Positions 45,301 to 52,541 of a stretch of 64,000 nt of DNA are shown piece by piece; the first letter of the stretch is position 1; each line of letters starts with the position of its first letter. The stretch lies in NCBI GenBank assembly GCA_964547645.1, contig CAZJOM010000001.1, positions 1-64,000 on the forward strand, in the 5' to 3' direction. Under the pieces are notes generated by a model. That model was given only the letters and a program-made list of their open reading frames with translations. It was not told the origin of the DNA and made no database searches. Both the position numbers and the translations under genes were made by a program. Origin of the DNA: SZUA-430 sp964547645 (GTDB taxonomy: Bacteria > Pseudomonadota > Alphaproteobacteria > Micropepsales > Micropepsaceae).

Positions 45301-46831
45301 TGATGAGCGCGATATTCTCGTTCACGCGCCCGTCGCCGGCCACATAGTGCGCGTCGAGCAATTCGTTGTCGTACTGCGGCAGGAACTGACGGCTGTTGGG
45401 CGATCCTGGCGGCGCGAAGGGATCGTAGTCGGGGTTCGGAAACTCATTCGGGTTCGAGATACCGATGACGTCGTCAGTATCTGCGATGCCGACCGGGCTC
45501 GCCTCGTGCGCCATGTCGTTGATAAACGCGTGACCGGTGAGCATAACCGTGCCACCGGCGGCGGTCGCAACTTGCGCCAGCGTCAACGGCGTTTGCGGGT
45601 TCAGTTCGAATTGCGTCGGCACGCCGCCGACATTGACGATCACCTGAACATGCCCGTTCGCGCCGGGGATGTAGTTGCCGTAGGCGTCGGTCGCGAGCAA
45701 CGGCACGTTGCCAACATTTTGGTCGGTGAGGATCAGACCGAACTTCAGCGCGTTCGCCTTTAGATCCGCCCACGTCGCCATACCGGAGCGCGCATCGTCG
45801 GCGCTCTCATCGACGTTCAGCGTCGTTTGGTCATCACCCTGGATGCCGTCCACCCCTGCACCAGTCGTGTGCTGCAGCATCTTGCCGGTCGAGTGAAGCT
45901 TACCGTCGGCGCCCACGATGTACTCGCGCAGAAACGCATTGTGCGAGCCGTCCGATGCGTAGGTCTGATTCTGGTCTACGAACGGACTCGTCTGGTTGAT
46001 GTTCTGGTGGATGTCGTCGAGCGTTCCGAGTTTGCCGTCCGGCCCCGGCAGGTCAGTCGCGCGCTCCAAGATCATGAAATTCGTGTTGCTGCCTTCGACA
46101 TACAGCGGGTCGCCCGGCAGCAGCGGGATGTATACGTAGCCATTGCCGCCCTTCGAGATCAGATCCAGACCGTGATCGAAGAACTGACCGAAGAACGTCA
46201 TCCAGTTGTTGAACGGCGCCGACAGGCCGGCATCAGGCGTGATGTTACCGATGAAAAGATTGTTGAGATCGCGCGGCGCAAGGTCATCCGCCGTGCCCTG
46301 AATCCCGTCTGAGCCCCAAAGGTCGTCGGCCGTACCGAATTGCCCGTCGGCACCAGGGGAGAGGTAGCCTGTCGGGTTCGTGTTGAAGTTCGTGTAGCCG
46401 TCGCCCAGCTGCGCCCCAAAAGCCTGCGCTGCCGCAACCGCCGCAGCGTTGCTCGAACTGACGTCCGAAATCAGGTTCGAGATCGTGCGCGGCGCGGAGT
46501 CGACCACGTTGACGCCGAACGCCTGCGCCGGTCCGGGCACAGTGCTGGCATAGGTCGTCGTCATCGTGTCGCCGTCGACACCGGGATTCGGATCGAAGGG
46601 CGTACCGTCGACATTCACAGTCACTGTCTGGAACACCGGGGTCGTTGCGCGCGCAAACGGCTGATCGGCGGATCCGAAAGTGCTTTGGCCGGGGACCTGA
46701 TTGTTGTTCGTGCCCGCGAGTTCGCGAAGACCGAACGCGAGGTGAGGGCTCAACGGCGGCGTGCCCGTCTCAGCCATCAGGATCTGCGTCAGCAAGTAGC
46801 TGAGGTCGTTTTTTGTGAATGTAACAGCCAT
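39347..46831 (-). CDS. Giant RTX haem peroxidase (animal-type peroxidase with calcium-binding repeats)
   Basis: A 2494-residue protein. The N-terminal about 1000 residues are an animal-haem-peroxidase domain with distal His220 in GQFFDHGLDL, proximal His624 in YRFGHSMLDE and a HDEHNRLV helix. Residues about 1000-1170 carry RTX nonapeptide repeats (GGxGxD), followed by Ig/cadherin-like domains, a second RTX array and a C-terminus NLTSADFFAL like a type I secretion signal. GAGGAG precedes the ATG at 46831. There is no classical signal peptide. It resembles Mn-oxidising MopA-type peroxidases. The distal Arg of mammalian peroxidases is replaced by Asp. It lies directly upstream of multicopper oxidase 1 and is likely co-expressed with it. 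Confidence 0.92.
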   Translation of the reverse strand: MAVTFTKNDLSYLLTQILMAETGTPPLSPHLAFGLRELAGTNNNQVPGQSTFGSADQPFARATTPVFQTVTVNVDGTPFDPNPGVDGDTMTTTYASTVPGPAQAFGVNVVDSAPRTISNLISDVSSSNAAAVAAAQAFGAQLGDGYTNFNTNPTGYLSPGADGQFGTADDLWGSDGIQGTADDLAPRDLNNLFIGNITPDAGLSAPFNNWMTFFGQFFDHGLDLISKGGNGYVYIPLLPGDPLYVEGSNTNFMILERATDLPGPDGKLGTLDDIHQNINQTSPFVDQNQTYASDGSHNAFLREYIVGADGKLHSTGKMLQHTTGAGVDGIQGDDQTTLNVDESADDARSGMATWADLKANALKFGLILTDQNVGNVPLLATDAYGNYIPGANGHVQVIVNVGGVPTQFELNPQTPLTLAQVATAAGGTVMLTGHAFINDMAHEASPVGIADTDDVIGISNPNEFPNPDYDPFAPPGSPNSRQFLPQYDNELLDAHYVAGDGRVNENIALITVHSIFHDEHNRLVEQVKAMVQSELNGGDTAFASDWVLAGTVLTPGVQIADNQWNGERLMQVAKFGTETQYQHLVFEEFARKVAPTIHLFGNVDIHLDPAITSEFANAVYRFGHSMLDENVPLYQVDANGQMVIGSDGKPVLTDMGLIEAFTNPLAFANLGATGAAQIVQGTTHQIGSEIDEFVTGALRNNLLGLPLDLAALNIARGRDTGVAPLNVVRAQIYDATHDQTLKPYDNWLEFGQFLKHPESLINFVAAYGTHASITGTTDLAAKRAAAAQLVQWGIDPASATGDAAHVDAYNFMHSLGVYANAVHGVGGDGALHTSDDTFTTNGLDNPVAVHAGWSTGSITGLDNIDLWIGGLAEKQNLFGGLLGSTFNFIFETQLEKLQDGDRLYYLPRIEGMDFGFQIENNSFADMIIANTGARHIPASIFLTPEYTVEAGTVTSDPATWLKNPVTGAYLVERLPDGTVHFIGDDNFFGNTMVLGGTEGDDRLQAGHADDDTVWGDGGNDWIDGGNGNDFLYGGTGDDTFVDSAGLDVIHGEAGNDTVYAGLDDDLVFLGDGNDFADGGAGIDEIQGGAGNDIIKGGEDDDALIGNEGDDWLEGGDGGDGLVGDTGAPTGQVPLFAANDVLDGGANGDKMVGFSGDDIMMGEGGFDKFNGLLGYDWADFEKESHGVSVDMERREFVANQLAPAGDAIRDFFVETEALGGSRFDDFIQGTEDRGLAAGVFNELNNVDLIFNLNTFFVGGVAANWDATGTPLPTDPLTGVFGYNTGNILLGGDGSDTITGRGGNDIIDGDAYLHVYLSGNGGAGSEIVREIAWDVTEGDIDTALYRGSMADYTVNLTPDENGFITVTHNGTVPGAVAGVAVVVNEGTDKIRNVERLQFADGVINVDTSPTANLPPTGQLLITDDDANPVTPVNAIVGTALTVDLLNTTVDDPDGIQPGSIHYQWQQQVITAGGGQAWLDIGGATGTSFTPTNANLGNFIRVVETYTDNRGLVEHAFSAPTALVVVNPTPLVNTAPFIVPQNGLTGLPDTTARTGFPINLVLPLATVFGDNETASNNLTFTATLSNGQPLPAGLTFTLIPDTVNGGVSSATITGTLNSPGQIAIKITATDTGVNGSQPLSVTDTFLINVQTGNLAPVISTASENTSGLENHTIVGDLLGPQVPDPDGPAATPVWRLVQGSVTNGTLALNGNTGHYVFTPTPGISSDDLLGPTPVFSFQYRLFDGVSFSQTKTVLINVDAEDNGIAPLTITGTAASGGTLTAVIGADADGPWIGGSDTYQWYRDGVAIVGATTADLTLTDSDIGHSFSVHAGYTDAQGFVYSGATEVVSATTDPVGTVFATGISGGGTPSRILGVNTLSDPDGGILADTVSYLWEISTDGVNFTETTVGVSPDTLTYTPPAPPNGSPPNSGYVRVTVTYIDVLGNLNTATGAAVHYVVDNAQTHTFSGTAMAELIFGNGGADQITALEGNDFVQGGGGGDTFFASVDDGDDTYDGGNGNDTYNLSNTTADATVNLTTGVATSAQTGTDTLISIENVVGSTGNNTITGSGGANVLRGLGGNDALDGAGGTDTAAFSGTVANHSFSLSGTSLVVADNRAGNPDGTDTLTNIEAVLFGAGATLTLRLGTNGAAGDTVNGTNANELLLGFNGNDTLNAGGGDDFLVGGAGTDTLNGGTGDDTIVASIGDGNDNINGGNNTDTLDLSAGTVAVTVNLGSGAPQLISAQFGTDTLAGIENLIGGSAGDTLTGANNVANVIEGGAGNDILNGGTGAGTDVAVFSGPVESYGFGLSGTSLVVTDNRAGSPDGQDTLSNFEAIQFGSQTLTLRIGTSGAGGDTITGNGAAELILGFNGNDLLDGNGGADVMVGGAGVDRFFFDDGDSGTAAGTRDTILDFLHLTDKIDLSGIDAIAGGADQAFTFDAVAVAGTGLIANQHVGFFHTTIDGVDHTIIEGNITGDPGAVDFQIDLLGNINLTSADFFAL
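39640..40960 (-). repeat. C-terminal RTX arrays of the first peroxidase
   Basis: Three similar blocks of about 150 residues each repeat a pattern: calcium-binding nonamers, then a segment like FSGTVANHSFSLSG, then SLVVADNRAG. Each block ends before the next GNGGAD-type repeat. The blocks precede the C-terminal secretion signal. Confidence 0.75.
43330..43840 (-). repeat. RTX nonapeptide array, peroxidase middle region
   Basis: Successive GGxGNDxLxGG-type nonamers, for example GNDWIDGGNGND and GAGNDIIKGGEDDD, form a calcium-binding beta-roll just behind the haem domain. The DNA repeats reflect protein repeats, not a CRISPR-like array. Confidence 0.85.
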
Positions 46832-47147
46832 TTTTCGTCTGCTCCTCGGACCGTGGATCGCGCTTCGGGGACCTACCGGCCGAGACAAGCCTTCACCGGC
46901 CGCGTAAGCGAACTCGCTCACACGTTGCAGACCCGTCACATCGGGCTGGTTTGCTTGTCAGTGGGCAGCTAAATCTCGGCTGCCGGATACCCCGTTTAGT
47001 TGCATCGACTTTATTGGGGGCAACATGTCACCAAGATTACGAAGCGATAACGCAACGCTGACTTGGGAACTTATTCCACATACATACTAAATTCTTTAGG
47101 GGTACCACGTTCGCGCAATGCGTGTGCGATTGGGCAGTGTCGTGGCG
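46832..47147. other. 316-bp intergenic region upstream of the giant peroxidase
   Basis: Lies between the leftward histidine-kinase gene and the leftward peroxidase gene and should contain the peroxidase promoter. The part near 47040-47110 is AT-richer. I see no reliable -35/-10 pair, terminator or operator, and no convincing small gene. Confidence 0.5.
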
Positions 47148-48569
47148 TCACTCGGCGGCCATGCGGCCCGCGGGAAAATACAGTGAAAAACGTGTCCCCG
47201 CGCCAGGCTTACTCTGTAGCGAAATGCGTCCTTGATGCAAGTCGACAATCGATTTTGTGATCGCAAGCCCTAAGCCCACCCGGTCCTTTTCGTGGCCGCG
47301 CGCCTGATCGGCGCGAAAGAATCGGTTGAACACATGCGGCTGATTCTCAGGCGCGATTCCCTCCCCGTTGTCGGCAACTTCAACCACGATTCCGTTGCTC
47401 TCCGGCGCTGCTCGCATCGACACCAGCCCCCCGCGTGGTGTGTGTGCGACCGCATTAGCCACCAGGTTGCTGACGGCGCGCTGGAACAACGTGGCGTCGG
47501 CAACGATCGACAACTGCGGGTCGCAGTCGATGGTTAAGTTAACACCGGCATCGAGCGCGCTCCCTTCAAAGAACGCACGAATCTTCTCTAGCCGCTCAGC
47601 CACGTTGATGGACGCCGGAACGAGCCGCGTTTGTCCGTTTTCCGCTCGCGCCAAAAACAGCAGCGACTTAACCATGCCTCCCAAATGCTCGCATTCCTCG
47701 AGCGTGGACTCGAGAGATTCGCGGTAGACCTCCGGCGTCCGCGCTTCTCGCAAAGCCACCTCGGCGCCGAGCTGAATCCGGTTTAGCGGCGTGCGCAGCT
47801 CGTGCGCCACATCGTCGGCATAGCGGCGAAGCGCGTCATAAGCGGTTTCGAGACGCGCCAACATGTTGTTGAACTGCGTCGCGTATTCACGCAGTTCGGT
47901 CGGCAAACCTTCCGGCGAAACCCGGTAGCCCAGGGTCGATTGTTCGATGTTCGCCGCGGCGGTCGCAAGTTGATGCAGCGGACGGAGCTGCGTTCGAACG
48001 ATGTACCATCCGGCGACGATGCAAAGGATGAGCGCCACCACGAGAATGAAACCGACAAGCTCCACGTAGCGATTTAGAATTTCGACATCGAGACTGGTGT
48101 CTATTGCGAGCTCCAACGTTGCCAGGCCGCCGCCGGATTGGACCGAGACCGGCACCTGCATCACCAGCGTGCGATAACGACGGCCATCGTTGACGATCGC
48201 GCCATACTCGGCGTCACCACCTGACAATACGAGTCCCGCTTTTGGTGAAATCTCCGGCATGTTTGGCGTTTCGTGCACGCCGACGCTCACGGGTCCTGAG
48301 ATGCGGATAAACAGCTGGCGCGGCCCCTCAAGATCCTCGGACACTTCGTGATCCAAATAGTCTCGGTCGATGACAGAGGCGGCCAACAGATCGCGCACAG
48401 TCAACGCCCGCTTCAAGAGCACCTGATCGTCGCGCCATTGCATGGCATTGATTAGCGCAAAATAGAGCAGCACCGCGGTTAGCAGGACGAGCGCCATCGC
48501 CGCACCGACAAACCACAACATCAAGCGGCCCGCGAGCGATCCGCCGTGGAGACGATCAGCGAATGACAT
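47148..48569 (-). CDS. Heavy-metal-type sensor histidine kinase (CusS-like)
   Basis: A 473-residue membrane kinase. A first transmembrane helix (LMLWFVGAAMALVLLTAV), a periplasmic sensor of about 130 residues, and a second helix (ILVVALILCIVAGWYIV) are followed by a HAMP linker, the phosphoacceptor in VAHELRTPLNR (His256) and the ATPase with N box (NLVANAVAH) and G boxes (DNGEGI, GLGLAI). It resembles CusS-type metal-sensing kinases. The gene overlaps the response-regulator gene by 14 bases, in one operon with multicopper oxidase 2. The signal could be copper or another metal, by analogy only. Confidence 0.9.
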   Translation of the reverse strand: MSFADRLHGGSLAGRLMLWFVGAAMALVLLTAVLLYFALINAMQWRDDQVLLKRALTVRDLLAASVIDRDYLDHEVSEDLEGPRQLFIRISGPVSVGVHETPNMPEISPKAGLVLSGGDAEYGAIVNDGRRYRTLVMQVPVSVQSGGGLATLELAIDTSLDVEILNRYVELVGFILVVALILCIVAGWYIVRTQLRPLHQLATAAANIEQSTLGYRVSPEGLPTELREYATQFNNMLARLETAYDALRRYADDVAHELRTPLNRIQLGAEVALREARTPEVYRESLESTLEECEHLGGMVKSLLFLARAENGQTRLVPASINVAERLEKIRAFFEGSALDAGVNLTIDCDPQLSIVADATLFQRAVSNLVANAVAHTPRGGLVSMRAAPESNGIVVEVADNGEGIAPENQPHVFNRFFRADQARGHEKDRVGLGLAITKSIVDLHQGRISLQSKPGAGTRFSLYFPAGRMAAE

Positions 48570-49221
48570 AACCGCGACCGCGGATCGTGTGAATCAGTTT
48601 GCGAGTAAACGGATCGTCGATCTTGCCGCGAAGACGGCGGACGTTGACTTCGACGACGTTGCTGTCGCCGTCAAAGGCCATGTCCCAAACCTGTTCGGCA
48701 ATGTAAGTGCGCGACAACACTTCGCCCTGCTGCCTCAGCAGCAACTCGAGGAGAAGGAACTCCTTCGAGGTTAGTTCGATCTTGCGCCCTGCCCGCTCCA
48801 CCGCAAAGCGCTTTGGATCCAGCGTGAGGTCGTCGAAAGCCAGTGTCTCGGGCACGACATCCTTGCGGCGGCGGAGAACGGTATGAATGCGGGCTAGCAG
48901 TTCGGAGAAAGCGAATGGTTTGACGACGTAGTCGTCGGCGCCGGCGGTCAACCCTTTGACCCGATACTCAACCGCATCGCGCGCGGTCAGCATCACAACC
49001 GGGGTCTGGCGATCGGCGGCGCGCAACTGCGTCAGCACCTCCCAGCCGTCCTTGCCCGGGAGCATAACGTCCAATACGATCATGTCGTATGTCTGCGACA
49101 ACGCGGTGTCGAGACCATCGATCCCGTTTCTGCAATCGTCGATAACGAAGCCATACTCACCGAACCCCTGTCTTAGGAGGCGAATGGTCTTTTCGTCATC
49201 TTCGACGACCAGGAGCTTCAC
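48556..49221 (-). CDS. OmpR-family response regulator (CusR-like)
   Basis: A 221-residue regulator. The receiver domain has acidic residues in VVEDDE, the phosphoacceptor Asp51 in VLDVMLPG and Lys in VVKPFAF; the C-terminal winged helix (TSKEFLLLELLLRQQGEVL, VEVNVRRLRGKID) is OmpR-type. It is close to CusR/CopR regulators of copper genes. It starts 9 bases after SCO1-cytochrome c copy 2 and overlaps the kinase gene, so the two-component system is expressed with the oxidase it may control. Confidence 0.93.
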   Translation of the reverse strand: MKLLVVEDDEKTIRLLRQGFGEYGFVIDDCRNGIDGLDTALSQTYDMIVLDVMLPGKDGWEVLTQLRAADRQTPVVMLTARDAVEYRVKGLTAGADDYVVKPFAFSELLARIHTVLRRRKDVVPETLAFDDLTLDPKRFAVERAGRKIELTSKEFLLLELLLRQQGEVLSRTYIAEQVWDMAFDGDSNVVEVNVRRLRGKIDDPFTRKLIHTIRGRGYVIR

Positions 49222-49230
49222 GGATCCGAC

Positions 49231-50202
49231 CTACGGCTGCTTAGGGGACGCCTTGCCCTCGGCTGAGGCGGCTTTCGGCGCAGCACGCAGTTTATCCTGC
49301 TCCGCCATAAAGTCGATCAGCGCGTTTGCGTCGATGTCGTTGAGGCCCAAGTTTGGCATGGGCAGGTTACGGAAGCGTTTCTTAAGCGCCGTAGCGGTCG
49401 GATCGCCTTCCGCCAACATCTTATCCGGCTCTTTCAGCCAGCGGATCAACCATTCCTTCGGGCGTGACGCGACAACACCGGCAAGATCGGGACCCAAGCG
49501 GTCGCCGCCGCCGATGGTGTGGCAGGAGTCGCAACGCGTACGGTACAGGTAGCTGCCGCGCGACACGGCGCCAATCTCGACCGCACGATCATATGACACG
49601 CCGCCCTCGCTATGGCTCGTCGCGTAGTTCGTCAACGCTTCGCCAAGCAGGTCCGCCAAAATCTTCGGGTCGTCATAGGGCGACCGCTTGAGCCAACTGC
49701 CGTTCTTTTCGTTGCCCATCATAAGGCGCGTGTCGTGTTCCCGGAGCTTACCGAGTTCGACCGGGCGAATGCCTAAGCGCTTTTGCAGGAGTTCGATGTC
49801 CGCTTTCTTGCCGGTAAGGAACGTCCAACCCTTTCCGACGTCGAAACTGTGCATGTAGCGCTTGAGCGCGGCGGGCGTGTCGCGCTCCGGATCGATGGAG
49901 ATCGAGTACATGAAAATGTCTTTGCCGACGCGATCGCCCAACAGCGCATGCACTTGACGTAACTGCGCCGTATCGAGCGGGCAAATATCGCCACAACTCG
50001 TATAGATGAAGTTGATCGAGACCGTCTTGCCGCGAATGAGGTCGTCGTAGAAGCGGACCTTCTTTCCGTCTTGCGTGGTCAGCACGACGTTCGGAAAGTA
50101 GTTGCCGTGCCAGCCGCGTTCAGCGTTTGCCGCCAAAGCTTCGGCGGCAAACGCTGCTGTCACAAGGATGAGCGCGGCTAACCAGAGCGCCGCGCTCTTC
50201 AT
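49231..50202 (-). CDS. SCO1/SenC-cytochrome c fusion protein (copy 2)
   Basis: A 323-residue periplasmic protein with the same plan as copy 1: a signal peptide (AAEALAAN), a SCO1 domain with CGDICP (CX3C), the ERDTP loop and His in LREHDTRLM, then a cytochrome c domain with haem motif CDSCH and Met in LPMPNLGL. It has an extra Lys/Ala-rich tail. The start overlaps the multicopper oxidase 2 stop by four bases (ATGA), so expression is tightly coupled. A role in copper delivery to the oxidase, or in passing electrons from it, is inferred. Confidence 0.9.
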   Translation of the reverse strand: MKSAALWLAALILVTAAFAAEALAANAERGWHGNYFPNVVLTTQDGKKVRFYDDLIRGKTVSINFIYTSCGDICPLDTAQLRQVHALLGDRVGKDIFMYSISIDPERDTPAALKRYMHSFDVGKGWTFLTGKKADIELLQKRLGIRPVELGKLREHDTRLMMGNEKNGSWLKRSPYDDPKILADLLGEALTNYATSHSEGGVSYDRAVEIGAVSRGSYLYRTRCDSCHTIGGGDRLGPDLAGVVASRPKEWLIRWLKEPDKMLAEGDPTATALKKRFRNLPMPNLGLNDIDANALIDFMAEQDKLRAAPKAASAEGKASPKQP

Positions 50203-52541
50203 GGCGCTCCCGCAACCGGCGGCGCACCGTTGACAGCCGTCTCAAGGTCATAGCTGTCTTCGTACATGACGCCCTCCCAAGTCGCTTTCGGCGATGGGAT
50301 CGCGATGGTCTGCCCGGGGTTGCGCACGTCCCAACGCAAGAGCATCGCGTGATCCTCATGCTGGGTGTTGTGGCAGTGCTCCATGAAGGTGCCCATGAAC
50401 TCGCGGAAGCGGATTGCCAGGTCGATAGTGCCGCTCGTGTCCGCTCCCGGTCCGATGCGATAGACATCCTTGCGGGCCCAACGCTCCCAGACCGGCGGCG
50501 GCAGTCCGTCACGCGCGAGGATCATGCCCTCCTCGAAGTGAATGTGCACGGGATGCGACCAACCATTATCGGCGCCAGTGGCACCGTCACCGTTGCGGAG
50601 GTGCCATATCTCCAATGTGTCTTTCGTCGGCGCGGCCGAGACACGCTTGGAGTCCATGTTGAAACCGGGACCGCCGTCGGTCTTGATCGTCCACGGCATA
50701 TCGTCCGTTGTTCCACCGCTGCGGCCGAACTCAAACGTGTGATGCCGCGCACTCGCAAGCTCCGCACTGGTCGGACGCGGTAGCGGAATCATCTTCTTTT
50801 TGCCTTCGGTGTAATCGGCCGGATTCATGCTGTAGTCCACGGCGCCCGGTGCTTGGGCCACGACGCGGAACTCCATGATGGAACCCACCCCCGGGTCGCC
50901 CGCGTACCGATTGGCCGCGACGTCCGCGAGCGGAATCGTGCCATTCGGCTTACGTCCGTTTTTATGCTCCATGAGGTTGTACATATAGAGCTTCGTGCCC
51001 GCCGGGACTTGCTTGAAGTCGATGACGATATCGTAGCGCTCCGCAATTCCCTGTTCCGGCAAGTCTTGCGACTGCGCGTTGGGGAATGCGACGGCGTGCT
51101 CCATAATGTTTCCGTCGTTGCCGACGAGATGGAAGGGCACGCGTTGCCCCGCGGCGGTGGCGATCGTGAGCTTCAGATAGCGCGAGACGCTGCCGTTCAA
51201 GATACGGAAGCGATAACGGCGCGCGCGCACGTTCATGTATGGCTTGTACTGCCAATTCACCGTCATGCGGTCGCCGAGGAAGCCGTCGACGTTGAAGATG
51301 TTGAAGTACAGCTGACCTTGCGCATCCCACGCCTTGTCGGCGATCAACAGGTTCACGTCGTAGTCGCGATTGCCCCAGTCGAGCGCCGTACCGGACGGCA
51401 AGCACAGGTTGACGTTCACCGGGTTCTGGTAGTGGCAGCGCCAACCTTCCCGGCCGCGATCGACAGCGCTGTACAAGTTCGCCATGGCGGCGTTGCCCTT
51501 GTAGACGTTCTGCGCGGTGTAATCGAGCATGTGGTCGTGGAACCAATGCGTGCTCATCGTCTCGCGCCAATCGCCGCGAATGAGCGTCGTGCCACCTGCG
51601 CCATTCGGCGTGCCGGCGTGCGGATCGGTAGCGTTGGTGTTGACTGTGTCGTGCCCGGCCAAGACCATCGGCCAGCGATAGTCGTAGTACTGCCCCGGGA
51701 AGAAGAACGCCGCAGTATAACCATCGCTTTCGGCCGGGTGGTGACCGTTGTGATAGTGCGTCGAGATGGTGTGACGGCCGAAACCCATATTGGCGCCGCG
51801 ATCAACGGGCAACGCGTTGAAGTGACGGAACAGGACAGACTCGCCGTAACGCGCCATCAACAGCTTCGGCGGCAGCGTGCCGTCAAACGTCCACACCGAG
51901 TTCGCGTTCTGCACTGGCATTTTCGGATGCAAGCGAACTTGCGTATTCTTGGTCGTACCGCCGCGATAGTAGAGCCCTCCGAGCTTGAACTCACCAACAG
52001 CGTAGCCATGGCGCTGTCTCGTATCGCGCATGCCACCGTTGTTGCGGGCGCCGGCTTGTGCGCTTTGGAAATAGACCGACGGCTTGAACTCGCTCCAGCG
52101 CTGATGCGCGAACCACTCGCCGCCCGGGCGCCCCTCCGCCACGCTTGTGAGGAGCTGCTTGCCCACGGGTTGGTAGACACACTCATCGACCTTGTTGTGC
52201 CAGGCGCTGAGGGCGCCAGTATTCGCCTCACGGGTCGGTAGCGGCCATATCTGTTGCTTGAGGAAATTATCCAGAGCCGTGCCGTCCGGACCGCTTGTGC
52301 ATGATTGCGCCGCGGGCAGCGTCGTGCAGCCAAGGCAGTTCGTGGTCGGGATCGGCGAGGTACCAAACTCTTCGAACAGCTGCATCTCCTGTGTAAAGGG
52401 CAGCGCGCCGAAGAGCGGGCTTGGCGACGCCCCAGTGGGAATATCGAACACTGTGGCCGCAAATGCTGTTGAAGTAATAAATGTCGAGACCGAAAAGGCG
52501 ACCGCCGCCGAGGAAGTTCTACGAAAAGTTGTGCTGCTCAT
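50199..52541 (-). CDS. Large secreted multicopper oxidase (copy 2)
   Basis: A 780-residue paralogue of copy 1, similar along the whole length. A signal peptide (TFITSTAFAATV) is followed by an N-terminal C-x2-C segment (CLGC) and copper motifs HYHNGH, HWFHDH, HPVHIHF and HCHNTQHEDHAM. GGGGAGAG precedes the ATG. It is the first gene of an operon with SCO1-cytochrome c copy 2 and the two-component pair, and diverges from the tandem peroxidase gene across a 974-bp gap. The substrate is unknown; metal or phenol oxidation is a family possibility. Confidence 0.93.
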   Translation of the reverse strand: MSSTTFRRTSSAAVAFSVSTFITSTAFAATVFDIPTGASPSPLFGALPFTQEMQLFEEFGTSPIPTTNCLGCTTLPAAQSCTSGPDGTALDNFLKQQIWPLPTREANTGALSAWHNKVDECVYQPVGKQLLTSVAEGRPGGEWFAHQRWSEFKPSVYFQSAQAGARNNGGMRDTRQRHGYAVGEFKLGGLYYRGGTTKNTQVRLHPKMPVQNANSVWTFDGTLPPKLLMARYGESVLFRHFNALPVDRGANMGFGRHTISTHYHNGHHPAESDGYTAAFFFPGQYYDYRWPMVLAGHDTVNTNATDPHAGTPNGAGGTTLIRGDWRETMSTHWFHDHMLDYTAQNVYKGNAAMANLYSAVDRGREGWRCHYQNPVNVNLCLPSGTALDWGNRDYDVNLLIADKAWDAQGQLYFNIFNVDGFLGDRMTVNWQYKPYMNVRARRYRFRILNGSVSRYLKLTIATAAGQRVPFHLVGNDGNIMEHAVAFPNAQSQDLPEQGIAERYDIVIDFKQVPAGTKLYMYNLMEHKNGRKPNGTIPLADVAANRYAGDPGVGSIMEFRVVAQAPGAVDYSMNPADYTEGKKKMIPLPRPTSAELASARHHTFEFGRSGGTTDDMPWTIKTDGGPGFNMDSKRVSAAPTKDTLEIWHLRNGDGATGADNGWSHPVHIHFEEGMILARDGLPPPVWERWARKDVYRIGPGADTSGTIDLAIRFREFMGTFMEHCHNTQHEDHAMLLRWDVRNPGQTIAIPSPKATWEGVMYEDSYDLETAVNGAPPVAGAP

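Noticed and set aside
42218..45763. 1181-codon open frame on the plus strand antisense to the first peroxidase
   Set aside because: It is a shadow of the highly biased, repeat-rich coding strand. Its translation has no domain motif or ribosome-binding site, and the opposite frame has clear peroxidase and RTX domains.
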